Source of the DNA: Meconema thalassinum
Taxonomy: Eukaryota > Arthropoda > Insecta > Orthoptera > Tettigoniidae
NCBI GenBank assembly: GCA_946902985.2
Contig: OX336388.2
Coordinates: 226,818,467-226,882,466 of the forward strand
Direction of reading: 5' to 3'
DNA length: 64,000 nucleotides
This document shows, in pieces, positions 54,966-64,000 of the stretch (the stretch's first letter is position 1; the number at the start of each line of letters is the position of its first letter). The translations under genes were made by a program, and so were the position numbers. The notes under the pieces are model-generated. The model made no database searches, was not told the origin of the DNA, and was given only the letters and a program-made list of their open reading frames with translations.

Positions 54966-56039
54966 GAAATATCCTTGGTCTAACATATTTAAATACATTT
55001 CATTTATTTAATCTCTTCCGGAATGTGAGAGTGATAATGTTCGAAAGTAAAAAAAGAATCGTCTCTTGATTACTAGGACTTAATTTTATATTTATGAGCA
55101 TTCGGCTCCCGTTCTCTTTGGAGGAAATTGCGAGAGTTTCTTGCTTATTTTTTTCGTAAATGACAAAAGATTTCTTTTTTACCCCCTCCCCATTGAGTTC
55201 TATATACAATGATGAAGGTTAACAATACAACGTCGTTCTTTAATCATAGCTGGGAATAAAAGGAAAAAGAAAAGAACAAATAAATGAGAATGGGGGGCGA
55301 AAAAAATAAGAAATTAAAAGAAATGAGAAGATTGGGTAGAAAAACACAGACATCATGAGTGAAGAAAAAGAGCAGCCAAGAACAAAAAAATAAATGTATA
55401 TATAGCCAAAGATAAATACATGCAATAAAACAGAAGTGTCTGAAAGAATATATGACACTAGAAGAAGAAGGAATGAAGATAGAAAATATGATCCATGAGT
55501 AAAAGACAGAAGAATTAAAATTTCAACGCTGTGAACGAATGACATTGCTGTTTCAACCCCCCACCACCTTACAGTGGAGATACCCAACGCTTAACCCCAC
55601 AACTCCTACTTCCATTTTTATTATTTCTCTCTCTTTCCATCTAAAAATAAAAAGTACACAGAAACGGACATGAAAAATTATTTAATAGTTCACTTAATAC
55701 AGCCTGTGTATGTCTCTGTCTCACTCTTGACTCCCCTCCACCCGCTCCCCCAGTGGCCAAGGCCCTCCTCTGTCTTCCCCTCCCCTCCCTCCTGACGTCT
55801 CTTCCATCCTTATGGACCCTTAAAACCCCGGACATAGGAATTATTCAACGTAAAAATAACAACATGAAAAAATGACGTTCACAATGCGTAAGAGAAATGG
55901 CAGTTTGAGGCTGTTGTGGAATGGGTGCTAAAATTATTCTTTCTGCCATCTATGTTCATTGGCGGTCATACGATATTGGCTATAATAATAATTATTATTA
56001 TAGTAATACTAATTAGGAGAGGTAATTCAGCCATATGGA
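54966..56039. other. No gene recognised (1.1 kb)
   Basis: A-rich and pyrimidine-rich low-complexity sequence (CCCTCC-rich at 55730-55800). A hydrophobic 115-codon minus-strand frame at 55240-55587 is explained by composition. Confidence 0.4.
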
Positions 56040-56263
56040 TTGAACCGTGAAGCAAATAAAGAGAGAATTTAAAACTTATAGAAGGTCTATAGAATTAATT
56101 ACCTGGAATAGATACAATAAATAATCAATATCCCGGAATGCTAAATTACGACATTATAACACAGTCCTCAAACCTGAAGCATTATACCCCTCAGAAACTT
56201 TAACTTTGCTCGTTGGAGGCAGACCTCTTATTAAAGACATAGAGAAGCGAGAGAGAAAAAAAT
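56040..56263 (+). pseudogene. RTE-like LINE thumb fragment, interrupted by family F
   Basis: KLRHYNTVLKPEALYPSETL and LIKDIEKRERKK match the thumb of the full-length LINE (KHYTSVIRPEALYAMECLSL, MEVRERR). The frame breaks at the F insertion, and the continuation (KIFGPVCVEGIW) follows it at 57165. Confidence 0.75.
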
Positions 56264-56404
56264 TACAGTCAGTCTGAAAGACTAGACGTTATATCATTTC
56301 AAATGTCGCATGCTACAAATGCTACACATGTTAGAAAGGCTCAGGAGGGCTTCCCAGGACTCTTTCAACAGACTCCATTACCCATTAACTTAGGCTTCCC
56401 GCGA

Positions 56405-56880
56405 GGGAACCTCTTTAAGGGTCACCCTGTATTTGAGTCTGACATCTTTTACAACTCTTTATTAGAATCTGATATCTTGAAAACCTCTTTAAGGGTCACC
56501 CTGTATTTGAATTGAATCTAACATACTGTACACCTCGTTAAGTGTCACCCTGTATTTTGCTCTGACATCCTGCACACCTCTTTAGGATGCACCCTGTATT
56601 CTTATCTGGCATCTTGTATATCTCTTTAGAAGTCACCCTGTATTCTTGTGTGACATCTTGTACACCTCTTTGGGAGACACCCTGTATTCTTGTCTGACAT
56701 CTTGTGCACCTCTTTAGGAGTCACCCTGTATTCTTCTCTGCCATCTTGTTCACCTCTTTAAGAGAACCTTGTATTCTTATCTGGCATCTTGTATATCTCT
56801 TTAGGAGTCACCCTGCATTCTTATCTGGCATCTTGTACACCTCTTTAGGAGTCACCCTGTATTCTTTTCGCTTCGCTCGA
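56405..56880. repeat. 44-bp tandem array (about 10 units)
   Basis: The unit core is caccctgtattcttgtctga, then catcttgtacacctctttag. Starts at 56546, 56590, 56634, 56678, 56722, 56766, 56809 and 56853 are evenly 43-44 bp apart; earlier units are degenerate. Confidence 0.92.
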
Positions 56881-56924
56881 AGCCCCAGGTCGCTAGACGC
56901 CCCAGGGCTCTTTCAACAGACTCC

Positions 56925-57085
56925 ATTACCCATTAACTAAGGCTTCCCGCGCGGCTGCATGACGTCACGCACTCGCCGTCCTTTACCCATTAACTAAGGC
57001 TTCCCACGCGGCTGCATGACGTCACGCACTCGCCATCCATTACCCATTACCTAAGGCTTCCCGCGCGGCTGCATGACGTCACCGT
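56925..57085. repeat. 57-bp tandem array with TGACGTCA motifs
   Basis: Three units starting at 56925, 56982 and 57039, each with aaggcttcccgcgcggctgc followed by atgacgtcac. Each unit therefore carries a perfect CRE-type palindrome, TGACGTCA. A regulatory role is not shown. Confidence 0.88.
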
Positions 57086-57164
57086 CTCCGTCACCGTAAC
57101 GGAACCGTCTCCGTAACGCATCACTTTTGACTCAAGCATAACGATGAAGTCGACAAGATCATTT

Positions 57165-57640
57165 GAAAAAATCTTTGGTCCAGTCTGCGTAGAGGGAATC
57201 TGGATGTAACGTAAGTCTCAGGAGCTATATCATCACTCTGAAAGGATCATCGACACATTCAGGAAAAGGTGATTAAAGTTATATGGTCATGTTCTTCGCA
57301 TGACCGATGTCAGTCTGACGAAGGGGATTCTCAACCTTGCTCTCTTAATGAAAGTCAAGACCAACTGGCTTAAAGAAATAGAGGAAGATCTTCAGGAAGT
57401 TGGCATCGTGGAGGAAATCATACCAGACAGATCGAAATTCAGAACAGTTGTCAACAACTATCATGTTGTGGAGAAAATTAGTTCAGTACCAGGAAACCAT
57501 AGAGTGAAGAAAGGAAAAGCTCTTCAGTGCCCTGATGAAGAGATTTGGGGGGAAGAAAAGATCAACATCATTTGGTAAATGAGTTCTCTCGCGGTCCTTG
57601 ATGGGCATACCGATGTGAAAATAAATAAATAATAATAATT
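57165..57640 (+). pseudogene. RTE-like LINE C-terminus, after the F insertion
   Basis: KIFGPVCVEGIW, then LYGHVLRMTDVSLTKGILNL, KTNWLKEIEEDLQEVGIVEE and DRSKFRTVVNN. The same order as in the full LINE at 22320-22610. Stops lie between the first two words. It ends with an (ATAA)n-like tail at 57615-57640, a plausible LINE 3' end. Confidence 0.8.
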
Positions 57641-57644
57641 AATC

Positions 57645-57960
57645 TATAACAAAAAATGTTTATCTAAGAAATTGGAAATACAGCACTATAGAACAGTAAT
57701 TAAACCTGAATGCTTATATGCCACTGAATGTCTAATACTAAATTATAAATTGGATAAATTAGAAGTATCAGAAAGAAAAATTATACGCAAAATTCTCGGC
57801 CCATTAAGAACTACAGAGTTTTGGTAAGTAAGAAGTAACGAAGAAATATATCGGGACATTGAAAACATAACGGAGACAATAAAGAAGAGGCGATTGTTAT
57901 TTTTCGGACATTTATATAGAATGAATGATAGCAGGTTAACCAAACAGATTCTTAAATATC
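57645..57960 (+). pseudogene. Second RTE-like LINE fragment, 5' of the fold-back insertion
   Basis: KCLSKKLEIQHYRTVIKPEC, LYATECLILNYKLDKLEVSE and RKIIRKILGPL, a stop, then TETIKKRRLLFFGHLYRMND and LTKQILKY. The frame is otherwise open up to 57960 and resumes at 58712 (LWKNKSTTAWFQEVKKDLLK) after removal of the inserted element. Confidence 0.82.
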
Positions 57961-58101
57961 GTGGTGTTTGAAGCCATATTTTCAGTGTTGCCTTAGTAAA
58001 CAAGAGTTTAGTGCTTTTCAGTCGGTCAACACGAATGTACCCAAAAGAGATGGGTTATGCCCTAATCCTGAAATAAATTACATGAGATTAATAAAATACT
58101 A

Positions 58102-58142
58102 GGATGACCAGTTTCGATCGTCAAGCGATCATCATCAGATCC
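58102..58142 (-). ncRNA. Candidate hammerhead-like motif (copy 2, left arm)
   Basis: Minus strand: GGAT (58139-58142), CTGATGA (58132-58138), one extra T (58131), stem II GATCG-CTTGA-CGATC (58116-58130), GAAA (58112-58115), a 2-bp stem III with loop TG, GT then C at the cleavage site (58106), closing ATCC (58102-58105). Confidence 0.65.
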
Positions 58143-58557
58143 ATTACACTTAGGCTACAAAATCTATGTTTGAAATACAGGTGAAAATATTTACAATATG
58201 TACAATTATTTAGTTGCAGTGTTGGTACTGCAACTGTCAGTGTATGCTAAATGCAGTATATATGTTACCGCACAGTGAGTTCCAGTGAGCACGAAAACTG
58301 CGAGTAGCTGTTGTACGGAAGACAATCAGATAAGTAGTTAGCCTAAAATTTTATAGTTTAACCATAGTTTACAACCATATAATCTCTCTAAAGTACAATC
58401 TACGGATAGCTATCACCATTTAGCATTTCACCTAACATATATACTGCATTTAGCATACACTGACAGTTGCAGTACCAACACAGCAACTAAATAATTGTAC
58501 ATATTGTAAATATTTTCACCTGTATTTCAAACATAGATTTTGTAGCCTAAGTGTAAT

Positions 58558-58598
58558 GGATCTGATGATGATCGCTTGACGATCGAAACTGGTCATCC
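58558..58598 (+). ncRNA. Candidate hammerhead-like motif (copy 3, right arm)
   Basis: Plus-strand copy identical in layout to the left-arm motif: GGAT, CTGATGA, T, GATCG-CTTGA-CGATC, GAAAC, TG, GTC, ATCC. Because the arms are inverted, transcription through the element in either direction yields one motif in the sense orientation. Confidence 0.65.
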
Positions 58599-58711
58599 TA
58601 GTGTTTTATTAATCTCATGTAATTTATTTCAGGATTAGGGCATAACCCATCTCTTTTGGGTACATTCGTGTTGACCGACTGAAAAGCACTTAACTCTTGT
58701 TCTTAAATATC

Positions 58712-58960
58712 TTTGGAAGAATAAATCGACAACAGCCTGGTTTCAAGAAGTAAAGAAAGATTTATTAAAAAACAATGTAAGAGAAGAAGATGCACTAGAG
58801 AGAGGAATTTAAAAAAAAAAAGGTATTGGGAATGGAAGGACTCCAAGGAAGGCAATATAAGAAAACAGGCTCAAAATGGTTGGAAGAGAGAAAGAAGACA
58901 CACAGCGAAAAGATGAAGGAGCACTGGAGGAAGAAGAAAGAACAACAGAGGACTAAACAT
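58712..58960 (+). pseudogene. Second RTE-like LINE fragment, 3' of the fold-back insertion
   Basis: LWKNKSTTAWFQEVKKDLLK continues the frame broken at 57960, then NNVREEDALERGI and a stop, followed by a Lys/Arg/Glu-rich end (KEDTQRKDEGALEEERT) as in the C-terminus of the full LINE. Confidence 0.78.
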
Positions 58961-59021
58961 TGAAATTGGTTCGTGGTCCTCAGAAGACCCTGACGGAGAA
59001 AGAAAGAAGAATAATTATAGG

Positions 59022-59200
59022 GTTGGAAGCCATTTTTCAGTGTTGCTGTAGTAATCGAACATGTTTTCAGTCGGTCAACACGATTGCATCCAATTTTAAT
59101 GGGATTTCCCTAAACCTGAAATGTTATTACATTCACTTGGATGACCAGTTTCAATCATCAAGCGATCATCATCAGATCCTTTGTTCTAAGCCGTAGTTAT
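59022..59200 (+). mobile_element. Solitary relative of the fold-back arm
   Basis: gaagccatttttcagtgttg and ttcagtcggtcaacacga match the left end of the element at 57961 (gaagccatattttcagtgtt). It is in single, not inverted-pair, form. It carries hammerhead-like copy 4 at 59139-59179. The 3' boundary is uncertain. Confidence 0.6.
59139..59179 (-). ncRNA. Candidate hammerhead-like motif (copy 4)
   Basis: Minus strand: GGAT, CTGATGA, T, GATCG-CTTGA-TGATT, GAAAC, TG, GTC, ATCC. Stem II carries two changes that become G-T wobbles, so the fold is kept although the sequence has drifted. Confidence 0.55.
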
Positions 59201-59279
59201 ATGTGATTATTTGTTAAAATATTGTTAGTGGTTATTGACCTTCAAGTTTGCTTGTTTTGTCAGATATAGGTGATTGAAA

Positions 59280-59495
59280 ATTTAACGATTACTAAAATGT
59301 AACGATTACAACAACGTAGTCTAACAATTACAAGAATATAACGAAATGGATTTTAACGATTGTAGTGTAACGATTACTAAAATGTAACGATTATAAGAAT
59401 ATAACGAACAGGAATTTAAAGATTACAGTGTAACAATTACTAAAATGTGACGATTATAAGAATGTAACGAATAGGAATTTAACGATTACAGTGTG
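59280..59495. repeat. 'taacgatta' minisatellite, ~63-bp period
   Basis: Repeats of attactaaaatgtaacgatt with ataagaatataacgaa and a linker. Starts of the 'actaaaatgt' word at 59291, 59376 and 59439 give spacings of 85 and 63 bp. Short sub-repeats of taacgatta are also visible. Confidence 0.75.
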
Positions 59496-59504
59496 ACTTA
59501 CTTG

Positions 59505-59710
59505 ACTTAAGTCCTGTTGTTCGCATCGCTGGAACATAGGGCTTCGACGAAGCATCGCCATCGGACTTGGTTTCGTACCATTGCCTTCACTTCTCCCCAC
59601 GTTCTCCCCGCTTCTGCAGCGTCCCTCCCCACAGTCCTTCTCCAAGTTTCTCTAAAATCCAGTCCTCGTGGTCCATTTCAATCCAAATGTTGTCAACTTG
59701 TTGTCCGTCC
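59505..59710 (-). pseudogene. LINE endonuclease-RT, extreme C-terminal fragment
   Basis: Minus strand: WRRTVGRDAAEAGRTWGEVK, then AMVRNQVRWRCFVEALCSS. This is the familiar C-terminal signature (W-R-R-T... GKTWGE... R-V-R-W-R...V-x-A-L-C) of abundant insect LINE endonuclease-RTs. Only about 60 codons remain. Confidence 0.75.
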
Positions 59711-62700
59711 AGCTTTTGCTTCGTGAAGTATCTTTAACAATACATTTTAAGAGATGCAGGTTGTTAGTCCACAGTCCCCGAGTGCTTTAGTGGGGCTGCC
59801 ACTTTCGGCCTAAGCACATGTCATTGTAGCTAGATGGTCTGCTATGTCTCTCACAAATTCTTTACAGGGAGAGTTGAGACTGGTCTCCCTAACCCTCCTC
59901 CTTCCTCCAGGCTTGGGACCGGCATCGACACTGTGACAGATCTTACATCTGCACATACACTCCTCATCATTTATTATTATTATTTTAGTCTAACTACGAT
60001 ATGCCATCTTTATATCAAGTAATTCACTTTCTCATTTATGGTTGTTTGCGTCATGGTTTCATATATTATGTTAGTTATAAGTAAAAGGGACATGTACGTT
60101 TTAAATTATGTAATTTTAGTCGGAAAGTGCAAATTTAGGGATTTTCAATAAGCAGCCAGGCTATGGACTGATGGGCTTGAGTTCATGATGAAGAAAACAT
60201 CACTACGGTGTGTAACGTCATTGATATGACGGCATTCCTTTCACTTGGAGTGGTTATATGAAAAGAAGGATTATTCGGAGACTGGATCCGCTGTTACTTA
60301 ACAGCACTCGATGTACTTCATCTATGGCGTTAAGTAGCGATACGGACCATGTCGAACTAATGCGTTATAGATTGGAAATTGTGTATGATATAGATGGCTG
60401 TGTACGAACCTTTTAGCCTATGGAATTACGCATACTTTTGGTTATGTTATCCGTGTCCTTGGTTGTTGTTGGTATTCTATGGAGTGTAATGATATACGAT
60501 ATGTGATAACAGAGGCGAGTTGATTGAAAGTGGATTATTGTAATAGTGGGTAGATTATTAGCTTGGGAATAACATAACCCCCAAGGGAAGATGATAAAGA
60601 AAAGGAAGTGGGTTTCGGACTGGAGAAAAAGGATGGAGAAATAGGACGAGAGTCCAAAAGAAGTTATAATTTTAACTTTATATGTACTCAAAGGCAGCTG
60701 CCACTGCAAATCCGCTCTCCGATACCTAAAGTGGGTAGGGACCTGGGCAAAGCTAACGGGGAACGCAGCTGGAACTTGGGCGGTTTGCAAGAGAGTGGCT
60801 TTAGTGTATTCCCTCTCAAGCATACATATGCCTACTATGGGGAAGGGTGATGGTCTGGTAAGACAAAGAGTAACAGATTTAGTGTGTTTCTGTTCAAAGG
60901 ATTTTGTTTTTAAACAAGTAATTTGAAGAATGCCATTAATTTGAATCGGCTTCGATATTTTTTTTTTTGAAATTGTAGAATTTCTAAAGAGCGACCAAAT
61001 GCTTCCAAGAAGGGTAGGGATAAAGCAATTATACCTTTGGGAATAATTTTGGTAAGTATACCAATAGTTGCATTCAGAAAGGCATTCAGCAAGACGCCGA
61101 CTATAAGTTTAGACAATGAGAAACACTTATATTTTGAAAAAACAACCATAAGTGTTGGAGAGAATCTCCACAAGCAGGAAGCTGGCGTAGCGAGCTATGC
61201 TTGCCTTACTGGCCAGTTAGAATTAGCTATTAAAGATAAGAGAGACTTTACTAAGTTATCAACTAAGAGTTTTTGCTCAAATGCAACAAGTGGTAAAAAC
61301 CCTATCAATAGATTTATTTGCATTAAGTGGGAAGAGTCAAGGAAGACAGGATCTTGCCTAGCCGTTATGTTAGAGAAATGATAAATCTAAAAAGAACTCT
61401 TGAATTTATTTAACAATGTTAGGTAGTAGTTTTGTAACAAATATATAATTTTGATTTTGTAACAAATGGGGTCACAGACCTCCGAAAACATCTAAAGCTT
61501 GCGCCAGGCAATTAACAATTCTTTTGGTTTCAAACCTTTTATATGTTTTAAAATCTTCGTAAGATTTTGAAATGACAAAGATAAATAATAAAAGGAAAAT
61601 TTAAAGATAACTAACGTAATTATAGTTAGGCAATACATTAAGTACAAAGTGTGTACTTTAAGAATTTCTAGGTAAATATCTTAGAAAGAGTAACAACTTC
61701 GAAAGTAACAATAACAAAAAGCAGGAAGAATAAAATAGAAGTTTCTATAACTTCTTATATTAATGCTCAAATACTTGGTTGGATTATGCAAATAGGGCAG
61801 GTCACTTATTGTGAAACCTGAAGAGAACAATCGAAAGGAAGTTTCGAGAACTCCTATGTTTAAGTAGGGATCACGAGACCAATGGGGCAAGTTTCCCTTT
61901 CGTGAAACCTAGAGATAACTCACTTATGAGTTGAAAGAATTGTATTCCCTAATTAGAAGGGAGAAACAATATAATTTAAGGCGTGTACTAGACACGAAGT
62001 TTTACAGACATTAATTCAAGGTACATAGAGCAAAAAAAGGGAGGGCACTAATTGAGAGTGACACCTCATTGAAAAAAGACCTAAAGTAACAATTTTATTA
62101 TTTTGGTTTGTTAGTAAGGGATTTGGGAAAGATCAAATGGGATTAAGGAAAAGTGTTCATGGCCGTATTTATAGTATTCGGACGAACGCGACGCGGATGA
62201 AAATTTTGAACAAACACTGTTTTCACTATAGTCTGTTGAAATAGATGAAAAGTTCACTGTAGTAGCACAAAAAGTTTATGGCAATGAAAGTTATTGCAAT
62301 GATGGAAAATAACTAGTTACACTAGATATGCGAGAGTCTATTGCTTGAGAAAGTTGTAGATTATAGTTGAATGCGCCAGAGAAAATCCCAACGGAGGAAG
62401 AAAAATCAGCTATTGATTAGTAGTTCATAAGGAAGATTCCTTAGTTTGAGAAAGCATTCCCATATGTGAGTGGAAAATACAAGACAGTATAACTGGTAGA
62501 TAGAGTGCAGATTCTGGAAGGTTCCAGAGCAATCATGACTGAAGAATAGGGCAAAAGTTAGTCCAGCGGTGGAACGAGCTAAGTATTTTATAGACAGTGG
62601 GTAATTTAATGGTATCCCACGTTGTGAGAAAATCTCTCATTTAATAAGCATAAGAAATGCTGCTTCCTGTTAAGATTGGCTTAGATAGACAAAAGCCCAA

Positions 62701-63843
62701 CATAGAAAATCCCGCGAAGGATGATTATTGCCCCAAATATAGTAATCTCACACTGCCTATAAAATGATCATTAAAAGCATGTAGCTATTTAAAATCCATT
62801 AAAATAAGTTGAAGAACGTAGAAGTGGTACTTAGCTTTGCTTCATGGTGAAGGCGATGATCCTTTGACGGTTGATACTAAAATTCTAACATGGCGTAGAA
62901 TTTAAAAGGTTGCCTCTCGAGTTGAGGAGGCGAGCTTGAGTGGAGTCCTAACTGACGAGGTCGATTTCCGACTTACAAGTGAGACACGCTCAGCGAAGCA
63001 CGGAGGAACCAGGGAAAGGAAAAGAGTGGGGGTAGGAGACAAAAGGAATACATATAAGAATAACCAACATTGAAACGTTAAATTCTCTTGATGAAATGGT
63101 CTTCAAAGAGTTGGTAGCAGGCAAAACTAGCGCAGCCTGGAGGGTGAAAAAGTAGACGAAGTTCTCTTGATCACGGAGAAGATAGCTGGCGATGGCGACG
63201 AGGCCTGGTGGCCAGATTGATAAAGAAGTCCTCTTGAACAGGGAAGAATTGAGGAACTTCAGAGATTCACTGCTAGATGACGCTAGGAGGGTCATGGAAG
63301 ATATATCTCTAGAACAGACTCACAGGTAACATGAGAGACATAAACAACAAGGAGAAATTAGAAGATCACTGTTGGTGTTTGAGAAAAAGGAAGGAATGAA
63401 CTATAGCAAAGAGAAGCAAAAGCTTACTCTATCTTACCGTGTATTCCAAAGAATACACCAAATATTATACGGAAGATATACTGCAAGATTACATATTACT
63501 TGGAATTAAATCATACCAAATAAAATCGAAATCACTCACTACGGCAATGAAGGTAAAAGCACATACAATTGCACTCATATCATAGCCCAGGTTAGCTCAA
63601 CAGAATGTGTGATGTAATGCACTTTCTGACTAGTGTTCTCATATTTTATTTGTCGAATATAATTTTGTTTTCTTCCATCATTCCATTGCTGTTTGTTATA
63701 CTTTCACTTATCAACAAATTCCCGTCATGCAGTATGTTCCCAAAATTAATATGATATCGATTAATGCAGAATTGCCCCAACCCCCGCAAATTAGGAATCT
63801 CGTGTTCTACTTCTTCTATTGATAAATATCAAAAATATATAGC
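59711..63843. other. No gene recognised (4.1 kb)
   Basis: Frames of 136, 114 and 101 codons (60413-60823 minus, 61037-61381 plus, 62990-63295 minus) show no domain or known motif and look compositional. The stretch 61500-63500 is A-rich on the plus strand, like the leader or UTR of a retroelement, but no terminal repeat, primer-binding site or protein supports that. Confidence 0.4.
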
Positions 63844-64000
63844 TTTCCACAGTGGGTGAGTGGTTATAGTGTCGGACTACCAACCCCAAGATTGCAGATT
63901 CGCCCCTGGCAGTGGTAAGTGATTTTTGAAGCCGACAAAAATCACGACACTCATGTCATACGTTGTTGGCATGTTAAATAACCCATTTGAATTCAGTAGG
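63844..64000 (+). mobile_element. SINE-B, head portion, running off the window
   Basis: Plus-strand head: ccacagtgggtgagtggtta, box-B-like gattcgcccctgg, then gtaagtgatttttgaagcc. It closely matches the head of the SINE-B at 4728-5107. The body continues beyond 64000. Confidence 0.85.

Larger units (their letters stand above)
56264..57164 (-). mobile_element. Family F element, copy with 44-bp and 57-bp tandem arrays
   Basis: It sits between LINE coding segments, which fixes its ends: tacagtcagtctgaaagac on the left, gtcgacaagatcattt on the right, with gaaaaaaat / gaaaaaat as an 8-9-bp duplication. Inside are two tandem arrays, at 56405-56880 and 56925-57085. About 900 bp, with no coding sequence. 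Confidence 0.75.
57961..58699. mobile_element. Fold-back element with hammerhead-like motifs, 12-bp TSD
   Basis: Flanked by ttcttaaatatc at 57949-57960 and 58700-58711 (perfect) inside LINE coding sequence, so the 739-bp insertion is exactly defined. Arms at 57999-58265 and 58434-58699 are near-perfect inverted copies (about 267 bp each) around a 168-bp spacer. The left side has 38 extra bp (57961-57998). Each arm holds one hammerhead-like motif. A solitary relative is at 59022-59200. A long TSD, inverted pairing of two copies and a ribozyme-like motif together recall Penelope-like retroelements. No protein is encoded. Confidence 0.82.

Noticed and set aside
55240..55587. Hydrophobic 115-codon minus-strand frame as a membrane protein
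   Set aside because: Explained by A-rich sequence read on the opposite strand (Phe/Leu/Ser runs); no start context, homologue or domain was recognised.
56405..56880. CRISPR array
   Set aside because: 44-bp units are contiguous, without unique spacers, and the context is eukaryotic. It is a tandem repeat.
62990..63295. 101-codon minus-strand frame as a gene
   Set aside because: No motif; neighbouring frames of similar size occur by chance in this composition.

Overview
The window looks like intergenic or intronic DNA from a large, AT-rich metazoan genome, most likely a hemimetabolous (orthopteroid/polyneopteran) insect. The reasons are the stacked tRNA-derived SINEs, the mix of LINE clades (RTE/CFDP2-like, jockey-like, R4/Dong-like, L1/Tx1-like), and the hAT, mariner, Mutator-like and P-like DNA transposon remains. 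No host protein gene, rRNA gene, functional tRNA gene or CRISPR array could be supported. The species guess rests on repeat style only. Family labels SINE-A to SINE-E, U, F, G and H are local names used here.

Layout. 0.5-7.1 kb: a 6.5-kb palindromic composite with 13-bp direct repeats outside, 45-bp inverted ends, 1.4-1.5-kb inverted arms that include SINE-A copies, and a hammerhead-like RNA motif near the left end. 7.1-13.4 kb: LINE 3' ends, family G, an H element carrying SINE-C, and a LINE fragment split by a TIR transposon with an 8-bp TSD. 13.5-18.4 kb: family F, two decayed LINE 3' ends and a SINE-E with a perfect 15-bp TSD. 19.0-22.9 kb: a P-element/THAP-transposase remnant split by a full-length RTE-like LINE with a perfect 14-bp TSD. 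23-34 kb: nested SINE-A/SINE-B, H elements, and families G and F. 34.7-36.5 kb: a mariner-derived element between 139-bp direct repeats. 37.5-40.5 kb: two related hAT elements, one nested in another TIR element.

42.9-51.8 kb: a Mutator-like (MULE) transposase relic whose two ends lie about 8 kb apart, separated by a hAT element, an L1/Tx1-like LINE (minus), an almost intact R4/Dong-like LINE (plus, head to head with it) ending in (TAA)n, and a SINE-B. 51.8-54.5 kb: an H element and a second mariner copy. 54.5-59.7 kb: RTE-like LINE 3' ends split by a family F element (44-bp and 57-bp tandem arrays) and by a 739-bp fold-back element carrying two hammerhead-like motifs, with a solitary relative at 59.1 kb. 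59.7-63.8 kb: no recognisable coding sequence. The window ends inside a SINE-B.

How the parts work together: there is no pathway here. The history is one of nested insertion, and reading interrupted frames across insertions gives element boundaries and relative ages. The most unusual signal is a recurring CUGANGA / stem / GAAAC hammerhead-like fold in two unrelated-looking inverted-repeat families, with stems that differ in sequence but still pair.
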